A stretch of DNA of 32,101 bases from Nonlabens sp. (GCA_020630715.1 JAHDIQ010000013.1:1-32101); one strand, 5' to 3'. Shown: positions 16,041-25,893, counted from the stretch's first letter. The notes: generated from the letters alone by a model not told the origin. Numbers and translations: made by a program.

Positions 16041-17045
16041 TTATAAAGAATGTACTTTTTCTGCTAGGTCTACTAATTTATTTGAGTAACCAAATTCATT
16101 GTCATACCAGCTCACTAATTTAAAGAATGTTGGGTTTAACTCTATTGCTGCACCTGCGTCATAAATACTAGTACGTGCATCACTTACAAAATCTTGTGAA
16201 ACTACAGCCTCATCAGTATACCCTACTACACCAGCCATTGCACCTTCAGATGCATCTTTAAACGCTTTTCCTATAGCTTCTAGCGACGTTTCTTTTTGAA
16301 GTTTTACCGTTAAATCTACCACAGATACATCTACCGTAGGAACACGGAACGCCATACCAGTAAGTTTTCCTTTTAATGCAGGAATTACCTTTGTTACGGC
16401 AACGGCGGCACCAGTGGTAGCTGGAATGATATTATTCATCGCACTACGACCTAAACGGTAGTTCTTTTTACTAGGACCATCCACCGTTGTTTGTGTAGCC
16501 GTAGCTGCGTGAACCGTAGTCATTAACGCTTCTGCAATTCCAAAGTTATCATCTAGGATTTTTGCCATAGGCGCTAGACAATTTGTAGTACAGGAAGCAT
16601 TAGAAACGATCGTATGATCTGCTGTTAATTCATCATCGTTCACACCCATAACAAACATAGGTGCTGTTTTAGATGGTGCAGAGATTACTACTTTCTTAGC
16701 TCCAGCATCGATATGTGCTTGTGCGTTATCTAAATCTGTAAAAATTCCGGTACAATCTGCAACAACGTCTACATTTACGTCATCCCATTTAAGGTTTTTA
16801 GGATCACGCTCGCTAGTCACGCGTACGTGAATACCATCGATAATTAGATTTCCATCTTTTACCTCAATGCTTCCGCCGTATCTTCCATGAACTGAATCAT
16901 ATTCTAATAAATAGGCTAACTGATTAACGTCTACTAGATCGTTAATCGCAACTACTTCTACATTTTCACGCTCTAAAGTCGCTCTAAAAACGATTCTTCC
17001 TATACGACCAAATCCGTTGATTCCTAATCTTAATTTCTTACTCAT
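16041..17045 (-). CDS. gapA: Glyceraldehyde-3-phosphate dehydrogenase, type I
   Basis: NAD-dependent oxidation and phosphorylation of glyceraldehyde 3-phosphate in glycolysis, cytoplasmic. Residues 1-15 form the Rossmann start INGFGRIGR, and Asp36 (AINDL) suggests NAD preference. Catalytic Cys152 is in [12 protein letters not shown] and its partner His179 is in [20 protein letters not shown] is near the C-terminus. The length of 334 is standard. It is downstream of pfkA on the same strand, 170 bases apart, and ends at a strong terminator. Confidence 0.96.
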   Translation of the reverse strand: MSKKLRLGINGFGRIGRIVFRATLERENVEVVAINDLVDVNQLAYLLEYDSVHGRYGGSIEVKDGNLIIDGIHVRVTSERDPKNLKWDDVNVDVVADCTGIFTDLDNAQAHIDAGAKKVVISAPSKTAPMFVMGVNDDELTADHTIVSNASCTTNCLAPMAKILDDNFGIAEALMTTVHAATATQTTVDGPSKKNYRLGRSAMNNIIPATTGAAVAVTKVIPALKGKLTGMAFRVPTVDVSVVDLTVKLQKETSLEAIGKAFKDASEGAMAGVVGYTDEAVVSQDFVSDARTSIYDAGAAIELNPTFFKLVSWYDNEFGYSNKLVDLAEKVHSL

Positions 17046-17129
17046 AATATGTTGTTCTAGTTATTCTCTTTTGATTATTATTCTGTTAATTCTATATATT
17101 TTACTGCGATGATTGCTACTTACATCTCG

Positions 17130-17193
17130 ACTATAGCTTGACTTTGTGCTATGCTATAGTGTTGTTTTTATTATGCTTTCGCGAAAGCGTAAT
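17130..17193. repeat. gapA leader: inverted repeat and dispersed palindrome copy 2
   Basis: ACTATAGC at 17130-17137 and GCTATAGT at 17153-17160 form an 8-bp inverted repeat with a 15-base spacer, upstream of gapA on the minus strand. At 17170-17193 is a copy of the 24-bp palindrome (core GCTTTCGCGAAAGC) with one arm mismatch. Whether either acts in gapA expression is unknown. Confidence 0.6.
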
Positions 17194-17215
17194 CACCACA
17201 ACCATACTACTACAT

Positions 17216-18202
17216 TTAAGTAGTCATGATGTCAGAAACCCTTAAAAGCTCTGTATCAATTTCAGTTTTTCCTTTTACGGCCAAATCTAATGGACATAAT
17301 TCCATTTTATTATCGCGTACACCTACCATGTAATTAGTTTTTCCTTCCATAAGGCTTTCTACCGCTTTCACGCCCATACGGCTGGCAAGCACACGATCAT
17401 AACAAGATGGCGCACCACCACGTTGCATGTGACCTAGTACAGAAACACGTACTTCATATTCTGGCATGTTTTGCTCAACATAGTCTTTGAGGTCAAATAC
17501 GTTCTCTCCAGTTGTATCACCTTCTGCAACGACCACAATACTAGAAGATTTACCGGACTGCCTACTGCGCTTTAAACTTTCTACCAGACGATCTTTTCCC
17601 ATGTCTTCTTCTGGGATCAAAATCTCCTCTGCTCCTGCACCTACGCCAGCATTTAATGCGATGTGACCTACATCACGTCCCATTACTTCTACAAAAAATA
17701 GACGGTTATGTGAACTGGCCGTATCTCTAATTTTGTCAATTACTTCTACCACAGTGTTCAATGCAGTATCATAGCCTAAGGTATAAGAGGTTCCATAGAT
17801 GTCATTATCAATCGTCCCAGGAATTCCCATTACTGGGAAATTATATTCTTCATTAAAGACCATACCACCGGTAAAACTACCATCACCACCTATGACGACT
17901 AGTGCTTCCATACCAGAAGCTATAACGTGATCGTAGGCTTTCTTACGACCTTCTTTAGTTCTAAATTCTTGTGAACGTGCACTTTTAAGAATAGTACCAC
18001 CTTTATTAATGATATTATTCACGCTACGTGCTGTCATTTCTTTAAAATCACCTTCTATCAATCCTTGATATCCGCGGTAGATTCCTATACACTCTATACC
18101 ATGAAAGGCACACGTACGCACTACAGATCGTATCGCGGCATTCATACCTGGAGAATCACCACCGCTGGTCATTACTCCTATCTTTTTCAATGTCTTAGTC
18201 AT
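17216..18202 (-). CDS. pfkA: ATP-dependent 6-phosphofructokinase
   Basis: Phosphorylates fructose 6-phosphate in the committed step of glycolysis. Motifs are GGDSPGMNA at 14-22 (ATP loop), GGDGS at 105-109 and PGTIDND at 128-134 with the catalytic aspartate Asp132. GGDGS with Gly in the fourth position is the ATP-type rather than the pyrophosphate-type signature. VLGHMQRGGAPS lies later, as expected. With 328 residues it is the standard bacterial length. It is upstream of gapA on the same strand and divergent from the symporter gene. Confidence 0.95.
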   Translation of the reverse strand: MTKTLKKIGVMTSGGDSPGMNAAIRSVVRTCAFHGIECIGIYRGYQGLIEGDFKEMTARSVNNIINKGGTILKSARSQEFRTKEGRKKAYDHVIASGMEALVVIGGDGSFTGGMVFNEEYNFPVMGIPGTIDNDIYGTSYTLGYDTALNTVVEVIDKIRDTASSHNRLFFVEVMGRDVGHIALNAGVGAGAEEILIPEEDMGKDRLVESLKRSRQSGKSSSIVVVAEGDTTGENVFDLKDYVEQNMPEYEVRVSVLGHMQRGGAPSCYDRVLASRMGVKAVESLMEGKTNYMVGVRDNKMELCPLDLAVKGKTEIDTELLRVSDIMTT

Positions 18203-18317
18203 ATATTGTTCCTAAAAACCGAGCCAATTTAGTGAAGAATTCGTATTAAAACTTGTGTTTTATTCTATATTTATAGTTTTCAAGAATTTCAAACGTTATC
18301 GTTAACAACTTTTACTT

Positions 18318-20048
18318 ATGAGTCTAGAAACCATTGACTTCATTATTCTGATTTCCTTTTTTATCCTATCGCTTGCTATAGGAATCATAGTTTCTAAAAA
18401 AAGTTCAAGTGATTCATCATCCTTTTATTTATCTGGAAGAAATATGCCGTGGTGGCTTCTAGGAGTTTCTATGGTTGCGACCACCTTTGCAGCAGATACT
18501 CCTAATCTTGTGGCTGGAATTGTACGTAGTGATGGAGTTGCAGGAAATTGGGTCTGGTGGGCTTTTCTACTTACAGGAATGCTTACGGTATTTTTCTATG
18601 CGCGTTTATGGAGACGTAGCGGTATTACTACAGATTTAGAATTTTACGAATTGCGCTATAGCGGTAAAAGCGCTGCCTTCTTGCGCGGTTTTAGAGCTAT
18701 TTATTTAGGTGTAGTTTTCAATATTATCATCATGGCAACCGTATGTCTAGCAGCGATTAAAATAGGTCATGTGATGTTTGGTTTTACAGTAGCGCAAACC
18801 TTAATTGTGTCCTCTATAGTTACCTTAGCGTATTCCTTATTAGGCGGATTAAAAGGCGTGCTCATAACAGATTTTGTACAGTTTATTATCGCTATGGTAG
18901 GTTCTATATGGGCAACCTGGTACATTCTAGATTTACCAGAAATTAATGGTATGGCACAATTAATCACTCATCCTAATGTGAGTGATAAACTCAATCTATT
19001 TCCAGATTTCTCTAATACGGACCTTATGATGGGAATTTTCATCATTCCTATTGCCGTACAATGGTGGAGCACCTGGTATCCTGGTGCCGAGCCTGGTGGT
19101 GGCGGATACATCGCACAGCGTATGCTAGCGGCAAAAGATGAAAAAAACGCAACCTATGCAGTACTATTTTTTAACCTAGCACATTATGCCTTACGTCCAT
19201 GGCCATGGATCATTATAGGATTAGCGTCTTTAATCATCTTTCCTAACTTAGAATCACTCGCCACAGCATTTCCGGATTTGGATGCGAGCTTTATTAAAGA
19301 TGATTTGAGTTATCCTGCTATGTTGACCTATTTACCAGCTGGTTTATTAGGTCTAGTCGTAACCTCATTAGTAGCAGCATTTATGAGTACGATTTCAACA
19401 CATTTAAATTGGGGTTCTAGTTATGTGGTTAATGATTTCTATGCCCGATTTGTAAAGCCAGAAGCTACTGAAAAAGAAAAGGTAGTGATAGGAAGAATTT
19501 CCATGGTCGTAATGATGATTATTGCTGGGTTTTTATCACTGGTATTAGAGGAAGCAAAAGTTGCCTTTGACCTGATCATTCAAATAGGCGCTGGTAGCGG
19601 ACTCCTTTTTATATTGCGCTGGTTCTGGTATCGTATCAATCCATGGAGCGAAATTACTGCGATGGTGAGCTCTTTTATCATGGCAATCTTATTCTTTGTC
19701 AATGCTAAAACAGACTTTGCTTTATTTGATGAATTAGCTACTTGGGAAATGATTTGTATAAACGTATTAATCACCAGTATCGCATGGCTTAGTGTTACTT
19801 TTATGACTTCGCCTAGTGCTAGTACTACCCTAGAAAAATTTGACCAACTCATTTATGGGACAGAATCTAAGTTTCATAATTTCCAGTATAAAACCGTTGC
19901 CTTTTTATTAGGTACTGCAGGAATCTATAGCTTACTATTTGCTACTGGTAAATTGCTCTATGGTGAATTAGGAATTGGTCTTGGTTTACTTGTCATAACG
20001 GTGGCTTGTGCACTTGGTATATTTGGGATTAGAAAAAGGTTGTTTTAA
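18318..20048 (+). CDS. Sodium:solute symporter family transporter
   Basis: 576-residue integral membrane protein of the SSS/SLC5 family, with about 14 hydrophobic segments from residue 7 (FIILISFFILSLAIGIIV). Family signs are SFYLSGRNMPWWLLGVSMVA near 40-58, TTFAADTPNLVAG, and a conserved central region GGGGYIAQRMLAAKDEKNA. Substrate cannot be told from sequence; sugars, amino acids and other organic solutes are all possible. It is divergent from pfkA, with a 115-base gap, and eight bases ahead of a lipoprotein gene on the same strand, so they are probably cotranscribed. Confidence 0.85.
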   Translation: MSLETIDFIILISFFILSLAIGIIVSKKSSSDSSSFYLSGRNMPWWLLGVSMVATTFAADTPNLVAGIVRSDGVAGNWVWWAFLLTGMLTVFFYARLWRRSGITTDLEFYELRYSGKSAAFLRGFRAIYLGVVFNIIIMATVCLAAIKIGHVMFGFTVAQTLIVSSIVTLAYSLLGGLKGVLITDFVQFIIAMVGSIWATWYILDLPEINGMAQLITHPNVSDKLNLFPDFSNTDLMMGIFIIPIAVQWWSTWYPGAEPGGGGYIAQRMLAAKDEKNATYAVLFFNLAHYALRPWPWIIIGLASLIIFPNLESLATAFPDLDASFIKDDLSYPAMLTYLPAGLLGLVVTSLVAAFMSTISTHLNWGSSYVVNDFYARFVKPEATEKEKVVIGRISMVVMMIIAGFLSLVLEEAKVAFDLIIQIGAGSGLLFILRWFWYRINPWSEITAMVSSFIMAILFFVNAKTDFALFDELATWEMICINVLITSIAWLSVTFMTSPSASTTLEKFDQLIYGTESKFHNFQYKTVAFLLGTAGIYSLLFATGKLLYGELGIGLGLLVITVACALGIFGIRKRLF

Positions 20049-20056
20049 TTTTAATT

Positions 20057-21028
20057 ATGAAATGTACTTTTTATGTATGGACGGTTTTATTGTTAATGAC
20101 AATTAGCAGTTGTATTAACAAAACGTCTGAAGTAGTATCACGAGATGACAAGTTAGCTTCAAAAGGCATCGAACTCGTTGTATTAGGGACCGCACAAGAT
20201 GCTGGTGCGCCACAAATTGCCTGTAAGAAAGATTGCTGTGCGAGTCGATTTGATGGTAGTTCAGAATCTTTTGAAGTAGTTTCTTTAGGTGTGGTGAACC
20301 ATGATCTAAAAAGCAGTTATTTATTTGAAGCCACGCCAGATATTACAACACAATCCTATTATTTAAATACCGTAATAGGTGGTTTTGAAAAACAAGTTCC
20401 AGATGCAGTGTTTTTAACACATGCGCACATAGGACATTATACCGGACTGATGTATTATGGTAAAGAAGCATTAAATGCAAAAAGCGTCAATGTCTATGCA
20501 ATGCCTAGATTTCAAGCGTTTTTAAGCAGTAATGGTCCGTGGGATCAATTAGTCGCTAATGAAAATATTGTACTTCAATCCATGAGCAGTGGCAAAGCAG
20601 TTGAACTAGAAAAAGAATTAAAAGTAACACCTTTACTAGTTCCACATCGCGATGAATATTCTGAAACCGTAGGATATCTCATTAAAGGACCGCGTAAAAC
20701 GGCTTTATTCATTCCAGATATTGATAAATGGAGCAAATGGAAAACGCCTATCGATAGTTTAGTAAGTGTGGTAGATTATGCATTTCTAGATGCTACTTTT
20801 TATGATGCTGTAGAAATCAATAATCGTGATATTTCACAAATACCACATCCATTTGTTATTGAGAGTTTTGAGCAGTTTAAAGATTTAGATACTACAGACA
20901 AATCAAAAATTCACTTTATCCATTTTAATCATACTAATCCGTTACTGAATAAAGATAGTGAAGCATTTAAACGCACTATTGAATTAGGATTTAAAGTAGC
21001 ACAAAAAGGAGATAGGTTTGCACTTTAA
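20057..21028 (+). CDS. PqqB-like metallo-beta-lactamase-fold lipoprotein
   Basis: 323 residues. A lipoprotein signal ends at TISSC with Cys19, so it is probably anchored in the envelope. The body resembles the PqqB branch of the metallo-beta-lactamase fold: VVLGTAQDAGAPQ, then Cys56, Cys60 and Cys61 (ACKKDCC), DAVFLTHAHIGHYTGL with His122, His124 and His127, LLVPHRDE, IPDIDKW, and FIHFNHTNPLL near the end. The metal-site motif is HAHIGH, with Gly in place of the usual Asp of HxHxDH. No other PQQ genes are nearby, so a role in PQQ synthesis is unlikely; it is better called a PqqB-like hydrolase of unknown substrate, coupled to the upstream symporter. Confidence 0.75.
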   Translation: MKCTFYVWTVLLLMTISSCINKTSEVVSRDDKLASKGIELVVLGTAQDAGAPQIACKKDCCASRFDGSSESFEVVSLGVVNHDLKSSYLFEATPDITTQSYYLNTVIGGFEKQVPDAVFLTHAHIGHYTGLMYYGKEALNAKSVNVYAMPRFQAFLSSNGPWDQLVANENIVLQSMSSGKAVELEKELKVTPLLVPHRDEYSETVGYLIKGPRKTALFIPDIDKWSKWKTPIDSLVSVVDYAFLDATFYDAVEINNRDISQIPHPFVIESFEQFKDLDTTDKSKIHFIHFNHTNPLLNKDSEAFKRTIELGFKVAQKGDRFAL

Positions 21029-21031
21029 GCA

Positions 21032-21085
21032 CGTGTGATTATTTTTAAATTAACACGTGTAAATAGTTTTTTTAGTATCTTTACC
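21032..21085 (+). promoter_or_regulatory. Leader of the toxin-antitoxin pair: weak hairpin and promoter box
   Basis: CACGTGT and ACACGTG form a 7-bp inverted repeat with a 16-base loop (21032-21061), followed after a few bases by a run of seven T, which could terminate the upstream lipoprotein gene. TATCTTTACC at 21076-21085 resembles the flavobacterial -7 box for the antitoxin gene at 21111. The inverted repeat might also be the antitoxin operator. Confidence 0.4.
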
Positions 21086-21110
21086 ATAAACAGCATTATA
21101 CTATTGAATT

Positions 21111-21365
21111 ATGAATACTAAGTTGACACTCACTATAGAGAAGCAAATCATAGAAAGAGCAAAACAATATGCCAAAGAAAAAAACAGGAGTCTATCAGAT
21201 ATCATCGCAAATTATTTAAAACTAATAACAGAAAAACCTGAAAAAGATATCGATGATGAACTACATCCATTAATTAGCTCATTAAAAGGTTCTATTAAGG
21301 ATTCTGGAATCAAAGACTATAAGAAAGAACTGCAAAAACGTAGCAGTTCAAAATACCTGAAATAA
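21111..21365 (+). CDS. Ribbon-helix-helix antitoxin (DUF6364-like)
   Basis: 84 residues. The N-terminal stretch TKLTLTIEKQIIERAKQYAK, then EKNRSLSDIIANYL, is a typical ribbon-helix-helix: a beta strand followed by two helices, for DNA binding as a dimer. The charged C-terminal tail would wrap the toxin. It matches the DUF6364 type often found just before PIN toxins in Bacteroidota. The TAA stop shares one base with the toxin ATG (TAATG). It probably represses its own promoter, as this class does. Confidence 0.78.
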   Translation: MNTKLTLTIEKQIIERAKQYAKEKNRSLSDIIANYLKLITEKPEKDIDDELHPLISSLKGSIKDSGIKDYKKELQKRSSSKYLK

Positions 21366-21781
21366 TGGAGTCCGTATTAATAGACACTGATGTATTATTA
21401 GATTTCTTCTTAGATCGCAAACCATTTTCTGACCACGCCTCTACTGTTTTAAACGAATGTATTCATAATAAGATTAAAGGATTCACGACGCCTGTTATTA
21501 TTACTAATGTTTATTATATCTTACGAAAATCAGAATCTCATAAAATAGTTCTTGAGAAACTAAAACAGCTATTGTTATTTATTCACGTCACTCCTATGAA
21601 TCATGCGGTAGTCATAAAAGCATTACAATCAGAATTCAAGGATTTTGAGGACGCACTTCAAAATTTTACCGCTATAGAAGCAGATGATATTAAAATCATT
21701 TTAACTAGAAATATAAAAGATTTTAAGAAAAGTGAACTATCTGTTTTAACACCAGAAACTTATTTAAGAGGAAAACGATAA
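21365..21781 (+). CDS. PIN domain toxin (VapC-like ribonuclease)
   Basis: 138-residue PIN domain. Acidic active-site candidates are Asp7 and Asp9 (LIDTDVLLDFF), Asp96 (DFEDALQ) and Asp119 (TRNIKDF), the usual magnesium-binding set; the pattern EDALQ...TRNIKDF is that of PIN_3-type toxins. Partnered with the overlapping antitoxin gene. Target RNA is unknown. The gene ends six bases from the convergent DUF2141 gene. Confidence 0.8.
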   Translation: MESVLIDTDVLLDFFLDRKPFSDHASTVLNECIHNKIKGFTTPVIITNVYYILRKSESHKIVLEKLKQLLLFIHVTPMNHAVVIKALQSEFKDFEDALQNFTAIEADDIKIILTRNIKDFKKSELSVLTPETYLRGKR

Positions 21782-21786
21782 CCTAC

Positions 21787-22200
21787 CTACAACCTCACTT
21801 CTATAGACCTACTTTCTGTAAGATTAAATTTTGCATCGCTCCATGATGGCGGACCCATAAAACCTTTAGCATCATTAGAACAGCCATAATCTTCCTTAGG
21901 AATTCCCATAAAATTAGAATCCAGTTTATTGTTTTTATTCTCGTCATGAAATAAGGAAACAGCATAATTACCTTTGGGAACATTGTTAAAGGTTACCGTT
22001 GCTTTACCATTGACAACTGGACTTAATTGCCCCATATAGGTATCCCTTAAAAAACTAGATTCAGAATTATAAAGTCCTATTACTAGTTGACCATCATCAG
22101 ATGAGGCGTTTGTAATTTCGATGGTTAAAGAATAACTGTCTTGTGCACTAGTCATAAAACTTGCCAAAACAAAAACGGAAACTAAAATAAAACGGATCAT
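21787..22200 (-). CDS. DUF2141 secreted protein
   Basis: The start is set at the ATG at 22200 (MIRFILVSVFVLASFMTSAQ), which gives a clean signal peptide cut after about residue 19; an ATG nine codons upstream would place charged residues before it. The mature part has the DUF2141 pattern: LTIEITNASSDDGQLVIGLYN, VPKGNYAVSLFHDENKNNKL, then MGIPKEDYGCSNDAKGFMGP, a beta-sandwich with Asp/Asn-rich loop DENKNNKLD that may bind calcium. 137 residues. Function is not established for the family. Exported to periplasm or beyond. Confidence 0.82.
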   Translation of the reverse strand: MIRFILVSVFVLASFMTSAQDSYSLTIEITNASSDDGQLVIGLYNSESSFLRDTYMGQLSPVVNGKATVTFNNVPKGNYAVSLFHDENKNNKLDSNFMGIPKEDYGCSNDAKGFMGPPSWSDAKFNLTESRSIEVRL

Positions 22201-22358
22201 AACTGTTATTTTAAATTGATAAGACAAATATGATACCTAATTAACTACAACAAAGAACTAATTGAACTCAACTGTTAAAATCAATCACCGAATTACATAA
22301 AACACAATCTTATTAAGATAAAAGACATCATCTTTAATGACACCGCAGTGCTTTTTAC

Positions 22359-23324
22359 CTACATAAAATTATTCTCAAACCAGTCTGCGACGTTTGATTT
22401 GATGCGTTTATTGATATTAGAGGTATCTGCTTTTTCAAACTTCTTACCCGTAATTTGTTCGTACAATTCTATGTAGCGTTCACTAACAGAAAGGATGTAT
22501 TCATCATCCATTTCTGGTAAGGTTTGACCTTCTAGGCCTTGAAAGTCATTTGCGATTAACCATTGTCTTACAAACTCCTTACTCAATTGTTTTTGTGGTT
22601 CATTACGATCTTGACGTTCCTGATAACCTTGTGCATAGAAATAACGTGAAGAATCTGGAGTATGGATTTCATCTATCAGCACAATCACGCCATCTTTTGT
22701 TTTGCCAAACTCATACTTAGTATCCACCAGAATTAAACCACGTTTTTCTGCCAGTTCAGTACCGCGTTTAAAAAGATCTCTGGTGTATTTTTCTAGTATC
22801 TCATAATCATGTTGCGACACGATACCGCGAGCGATGATATCTTCTTTTGAAATATCCTCGTCGTGATCACCTTGTTCTGCCTTAGTCGCTGGTGTGATGA
22901 TAGGTTCTGGGAAAGGATCATTTTCTTTCATCCCATCAGGCATTGCAACACCGCAAATCATGCGTTTTCCTGCTTTATATTCTCTCGCCGCATGACCGCT
23001 CATATATCCACGGATCACCATTTCTACCTTGAACGGTTCACACTGATAACCTATAGCCACATTAGGATCTGGCGTTCCTAGTAACCAGTTAGGAACTAGA
23101 TCTTCTGTGTCTTTCATCATTTGGGTAGCGATCTGATTCAGGATCTGACCTTTATATGGAATCCCACGAGGCATCACCACGTCAAAAGCACTTAAACGAT
23201 CACTAGCAATCATCACTAGCAAATCATCTTTAATAGAATATACCTCACGTACCTTTCCTTTATAGACCTTAGTCTGATGCGGGAATTCAAAATTAGTATC
23301 TGTTATCGTGCTAGGGAAACTCAT
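22359..23324 (-). CDS. purC: Phosphoribosylaminoimidazole-succinocarboxamide synthase
   Basis: Joins aspartate to CAIR with ATP to form SAICAR in purine synthesis. Family motifs are [13 protein letters not shown] near the N-terminus (ATP-binding loop), [47 protein letters not shown] and [19 protein letters not shown]. At 321 residues it is the longer, yeast-type form common in Bacteroidota rather than the E. coli form of about 237. Intergenic distance to its neighbours suggests a single-gene unit. No purine riboswitch was found upstream on the minus strand. Confidence 0.95.
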   Translation of the reverse strand: MSFPSTITDTNFEFPHQTKVYKGKVREVYSIKDDLLVMIASDRLSAFDVVMPRGIPYKGQILNQIATQMMKDTEDLVPNWLLGTPDPNVAIGYQCEPFKVEMVIRGYMSGHAAREYKAGKRMICGVAMPDGMKENDPFPEPIITPATKAEQGDHDEDISKEDIIARGIVSQHDYEILEKYTRDLFKRGTELAEKRGLILVDTKYEFGKTKDGVIVLIDEIHTPDSSRYFYAQGYQERQDRNEPQKQLSKEFVRQWLIANDFQGLEGQTLPEMDDEYILSVSERYIELYEQITGKKFEKADTSNINKRIKSNVADWFENNFM

Positions 23325-23691
23325 AATATGCCATTTAATTTGTAAAAATGCTTCTTTATTTTCTAGGATTTAAAGATCGTGAATTCATTTTTCCACAAAG
23401 TTATTTACCGTTGATATTTTTTTTGAGGTTTGTTTTTGTTTTTGATTTTGTTTTTGATTTTCACTTTAATGTTATTCTTATTCCGCTTTCGCGAAAGCGT
23501 AATCTTTATCACAATGTTACTTTGAAGAGCAGATTGCTTCCTCGCAAGCTCGTCGCAATTTGCGGTATTTCGACGTTGAAGTTCTAAGTTCTCGACACTT
23601 CGATAGACTCAGTGCGACGCTCACGATCGAAGTGAAATTGAGTTTTCATTTTGTATTTCATTTTATTCCGCTTTCCCGAAAGCGAAAACAA
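23325..23691. repeat. Repeat-rich intergenic region between purC and dnaK
   Basis: It contains a T-rich stretch with repeated TTTTTGATTTTG (about 23425-23462), palindrome copy 3 (23479-23502, core GCTTTCGCGAAAGC), a copy of a dispersed repeat AGCAGATTGCTTC...GCAATTTGCGGT (23526-23563) related to copies at 26154 and 26301, an inverted pair CTTCGAT / ATCGAAG (about 23598-23634), and a degenerate palindrome copy (23665-23688, GCTTTCCCGAAAGC). No gene is supported; reading frames here are Phe-rich by-products of T-rich DNA. Confidence 0.65.
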
Positions 23692-23753
23692 AATGACATA
23701 ACTACTTCTAAAATGACATCATGTCATTCAAATTGTCATGGCACAAACATTGA
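23692..23753 (+). promoter_or_regulatory. dnaK control region: TGACA operators and sigma-54-like promoter
   Basis: AATGACAT occurs at 23692-23699 and 23712-23719, exactly 20 bp apart. The second forms a perfect 17-bp inverted repeat with ATGTCATT at 23721-23728, and TTGTCAT follows at 23733-23739. Then TGGCAC (23739-23744), five bases and TTGA (23750-23753) match the sigma-54 -24/-12 pattern TGGCAC-N5-TTGC except for the last base. A start about 11 bases later would leave a leader of about 35 bases before the dnaK ATG at 23799. The sigma assignment is inference. Confidence 0.45.
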
Positions 23754-23798
23754 CTTATGGAAAGCGTAAAACAATGAATCTTACTAAAACAATTTATA

Positions 23799-25703
23799 AT
23801 GAGTAAAATAATAGGAATCGATTTAGGTACCACTAACAGCTGTGTTTCTGTAATGGAAGGAAGCGAGCCTGTAGTAATTCCTAATGCCGAAGGAAAACGT
23901 ACGACTCCATCTGTGATCGCCTTTGTAGAAGGTGGCGAGATTAAAGTAGGTGATCCAGCAAAAAGACAAGCCGTAACTAACCCTACAAAAACGGTTGCTT
24001 CTATCAAGCGTTTTATGGGTAATAAATTTAGCGAGGTCTCTAATGAGGCAGATCGCGTACCATATAGTGTGGTAAAAGGTGATAACGATACACCACGTGT
24101 AGATATCGATGGTCGTTTATACACACCACAAGAATTAAGTGCAATGATTCTTCAAAAGATGAAGAAAACTGCCGAAGATTATTTAGGAACTGAAGTAACT
24201 GGAGCTGTAATTACAGTACCAGCATACTTTAACGATTCTCAACGTCAGGCTACTAAGGAAGCTGGAGAAATCGCAGGTCTTAAAGTAGAACGTATCATTA
24301 ATGAGCCTACTGCCGCGGCACTGGCTTATGGAATGGATAAAAAAGATACAGATCAGAAGATTGTGGTATTTGATTTTGGTGGTGGAACGCATGATGTTTC
24401 TATCCTAGAATTAGGTGATGGAGTATTTGAAGTACTTTCTACAGATGGTGATACACACTTAGGTGGTGATGATGTAGATGAAAAAATCATCGACTGGTTA
24501 GCAGATGAGTTCCAGGCCGCAGAGCAAATGGACCTACGTAAAGACCCTATGGCTTTACAACGTCTTAAAGAAGCGGCAGAGAAAGCTAAAATTGAGCTTT
24601 CATCTAGCGCACAGACAGAAATTAACTTGCCTTATGTAACTGCAACCGCTAGCGGACCTAAACACTTAGTTCAAACGCTAACTAAAGCCAAGTTTGAGCA
24701 ATTAATAGACGATTTAGTAAAAAGAACAATTGAGCCATGCCAGACGGCATTGAAAAATGCTGGTCTTTCCACTGGCGATATCGATGAAATTATCCTAGTA
24801 GGTGGATCTACTCGTATTCCTGCGGTACAGGAAGCAGTTGAGAAGTTTTTTGGCAAGAAGCCATCAAAAGGTGTGAATCCTGATGAAGTAGTTGCCGTAG
24901 GTGCAGCTATTCAAGGTGGAGTTCTTACCGGTGATGTAAAAGATGTTCTTCTATTAGACGTTACACCACTTTCTTTAGGAATTGAAACTATGGGTGGCGT
25001 GATGACTAAGTTAATCGATGCTAATACAACGATCCCAACTAAGAAATCACAGGTATTCTCTACTGCTGCAGATAATCAGCCTAGTGTAGAGATCCATGTG
25101 TTACAAGGTGAACGCTCTATGGCAGCAGATAATAAAACGATAGGTCGTTTCCATTTATCAGATATTCCACCAGCGCGACGTGGTACACCACAAATTGAGG
25201 TAACATTTGACATAGATGCAAATGGTATCATCAAAGTAAGTGCAGAGGATAAAGCAACTGGTAAGAAACAAGATATTCGTATCGAGGCATCTTCTGGATT
25301 AAGCGAGGAAGAAATCGAGAAAATGAAGCAAGACGCTGCTGCAAACGCTGATGCTGATGCAAAAGCAAAAGAAACAGCAGATAAACTGAATAGCGCTGAT
25401 CAGATGATTTTCCAGACAGAAAAGCAGTTAGAAGAATTTGGCGATAAGCTAGGTGATGATAAGAAAAAGCCTATTGAAGAAGCTCTAGAAGAGTTGAAGA
25501 AAGCTTATGAAACTAAAGACATCGCTGTAATTGATCCAGCACTAGAGAAAATGAATACCGTCTGGACTGCTGCTAGTGAAGAAATGTACAAAGCACAAGC
25601 AGATGCTCAAGGTGGACAACCTGGACCAGATGCTGGCGCACAACAAGAAGCTGGTGATGACACTAGTGATGTGGAAGATGTAGACTTTGAAGAGGTTAAA
25701 TAA
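23799..25703 (+). CDS. dnaK: Chaperone DnaK (Hsp70)
   Basis: ATP-driven folding chaperone of the cytoplasm, working with DnaJ and GrpE. It begins with the phosphate-1 loop [16 protein letters not shown], then [16 protein letters not shown] (phosphate-2), and [15 protein letters not shown] (adenosine). The conserved linker [16 protein letters not shown] leads into the substrate-binding domain, and the tail ends [10 protein letters not shown], the bacterial DnaK signature. 634 residues is standard. No grpE or dnaJ lies next to it. The FGGGTHD motif has His where many have Phe or another residue. Two hairpin terminators follow. Confidence 0.97.
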   Translation: MSKIIGIDLGTTNSCVSVMEGSEPVVIPNAEGKRTTPSVIAFVEGGEIKVGDPAKRQAVTNPTKTVASIKRFMGNKFSEVSNEADRVPYSVVKGDNDTPRVDIDGRLYTPQELSAMILQKMKKTAEDYLGTEVTGAVITVPAYFNDSQRQATKEAGEIAGLKVERIINEPTAAALAYGMDKKDTDQKIVVFDFGGGTHDVSILELGDGVFEVLSTDGDTHLGGDDVDEKIIDWLADEFQAAEQMDLRKDPMALQRLKEAAEKAKIELSSSAQTEINLPYVTATASGPKHLVQTLTKAKFEQLIDDLVKRTIEPCQTALKNAGLSTGDIDEIILVGGSTRIPAVQEAVEKFFGKKPSKGVNPDEVVAVGAAIQGGVLTGDVKDVLLLDVTPLSLGIETMGGVMTKLIDANTTIPTKKSQVFSTAADNQPSVEIHVLQGERSMAADNKTIGRFHLSDIPPARRGTPQIEVTFDIDANGIIKVSAEDKATGKKQDIRIEASSGLSEEEIEKMKQDAAANADADAKAKETADKLNSADQMIFQTEKQLEEFGDKLGDDKKKPIEEALEELKKAYETKDIAVIDPALEKMNTVWTAASEEMYKAQADAQGGQPGPDAGAQQEAGDDTSDVEDVDFEEVK

Positions 25704-25753
25704 GCTGCGCTTATTTAGTTTACAGTCGCAGTGACAGTAAGCAGTTTATAATT

Positions 25754-25791
25754 CTAAAAAAGGCTCTGATTAATTTCAGGGTCTTTTCTTA
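25754..25791 (+). terminator. dnaK terminator 1 (imperfect)
   Basis: AAAAAAGGCTCTGA-TTAATT-TCAGGGTCTTTTCTT: an imperfect stem with T-rich tail, 51 bases after the dnaK stop. It is nearly identical to the perfect hairpin 100 bases further on. Confidence 0.6.
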
Positions 25792-25857
25792 TTTAGTTAT
25801 CAGTTAATGGTTATTAGTTAATTGTGATAACGCAGATGTAAAAGCTACTTTTAAAAA

Positions 25858-25893
25858 ATAAAAAGGCTCTGATTAATTTCAGAGCCTTTTTTT
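25858..25893 (+). terminator. dnaK terminator 2 (perfect)
   Basis: AAAAGGCTCTGA / TCAGAGCCTTTT, 12-bp stem with a TTAATT loop and seven T at the end. It is a direct near-copy of terminator 1, so one arose by duplication. Confidence 0.85.

Noticed and set aside
22201-22227. Upstream ATG for the DUF2141 gene
   Set aside because: It adds MSYQFKITV before an otherwise normal signal peptide; the internal ATG gives the expected secreted protein.
23325-23480. Purine riboswitch before purC
   Set aside because: No conserved purine aptamer pattern is visible on the minus strand; the region is T-rich and low in structure.
23348-23769. Short plus-strand reading frames upstream of dnaK
   Set aside because: They are Phe-rich products of T-rich and repeat DNA and run through palindromes and the dnaK control region; no family resemblance.
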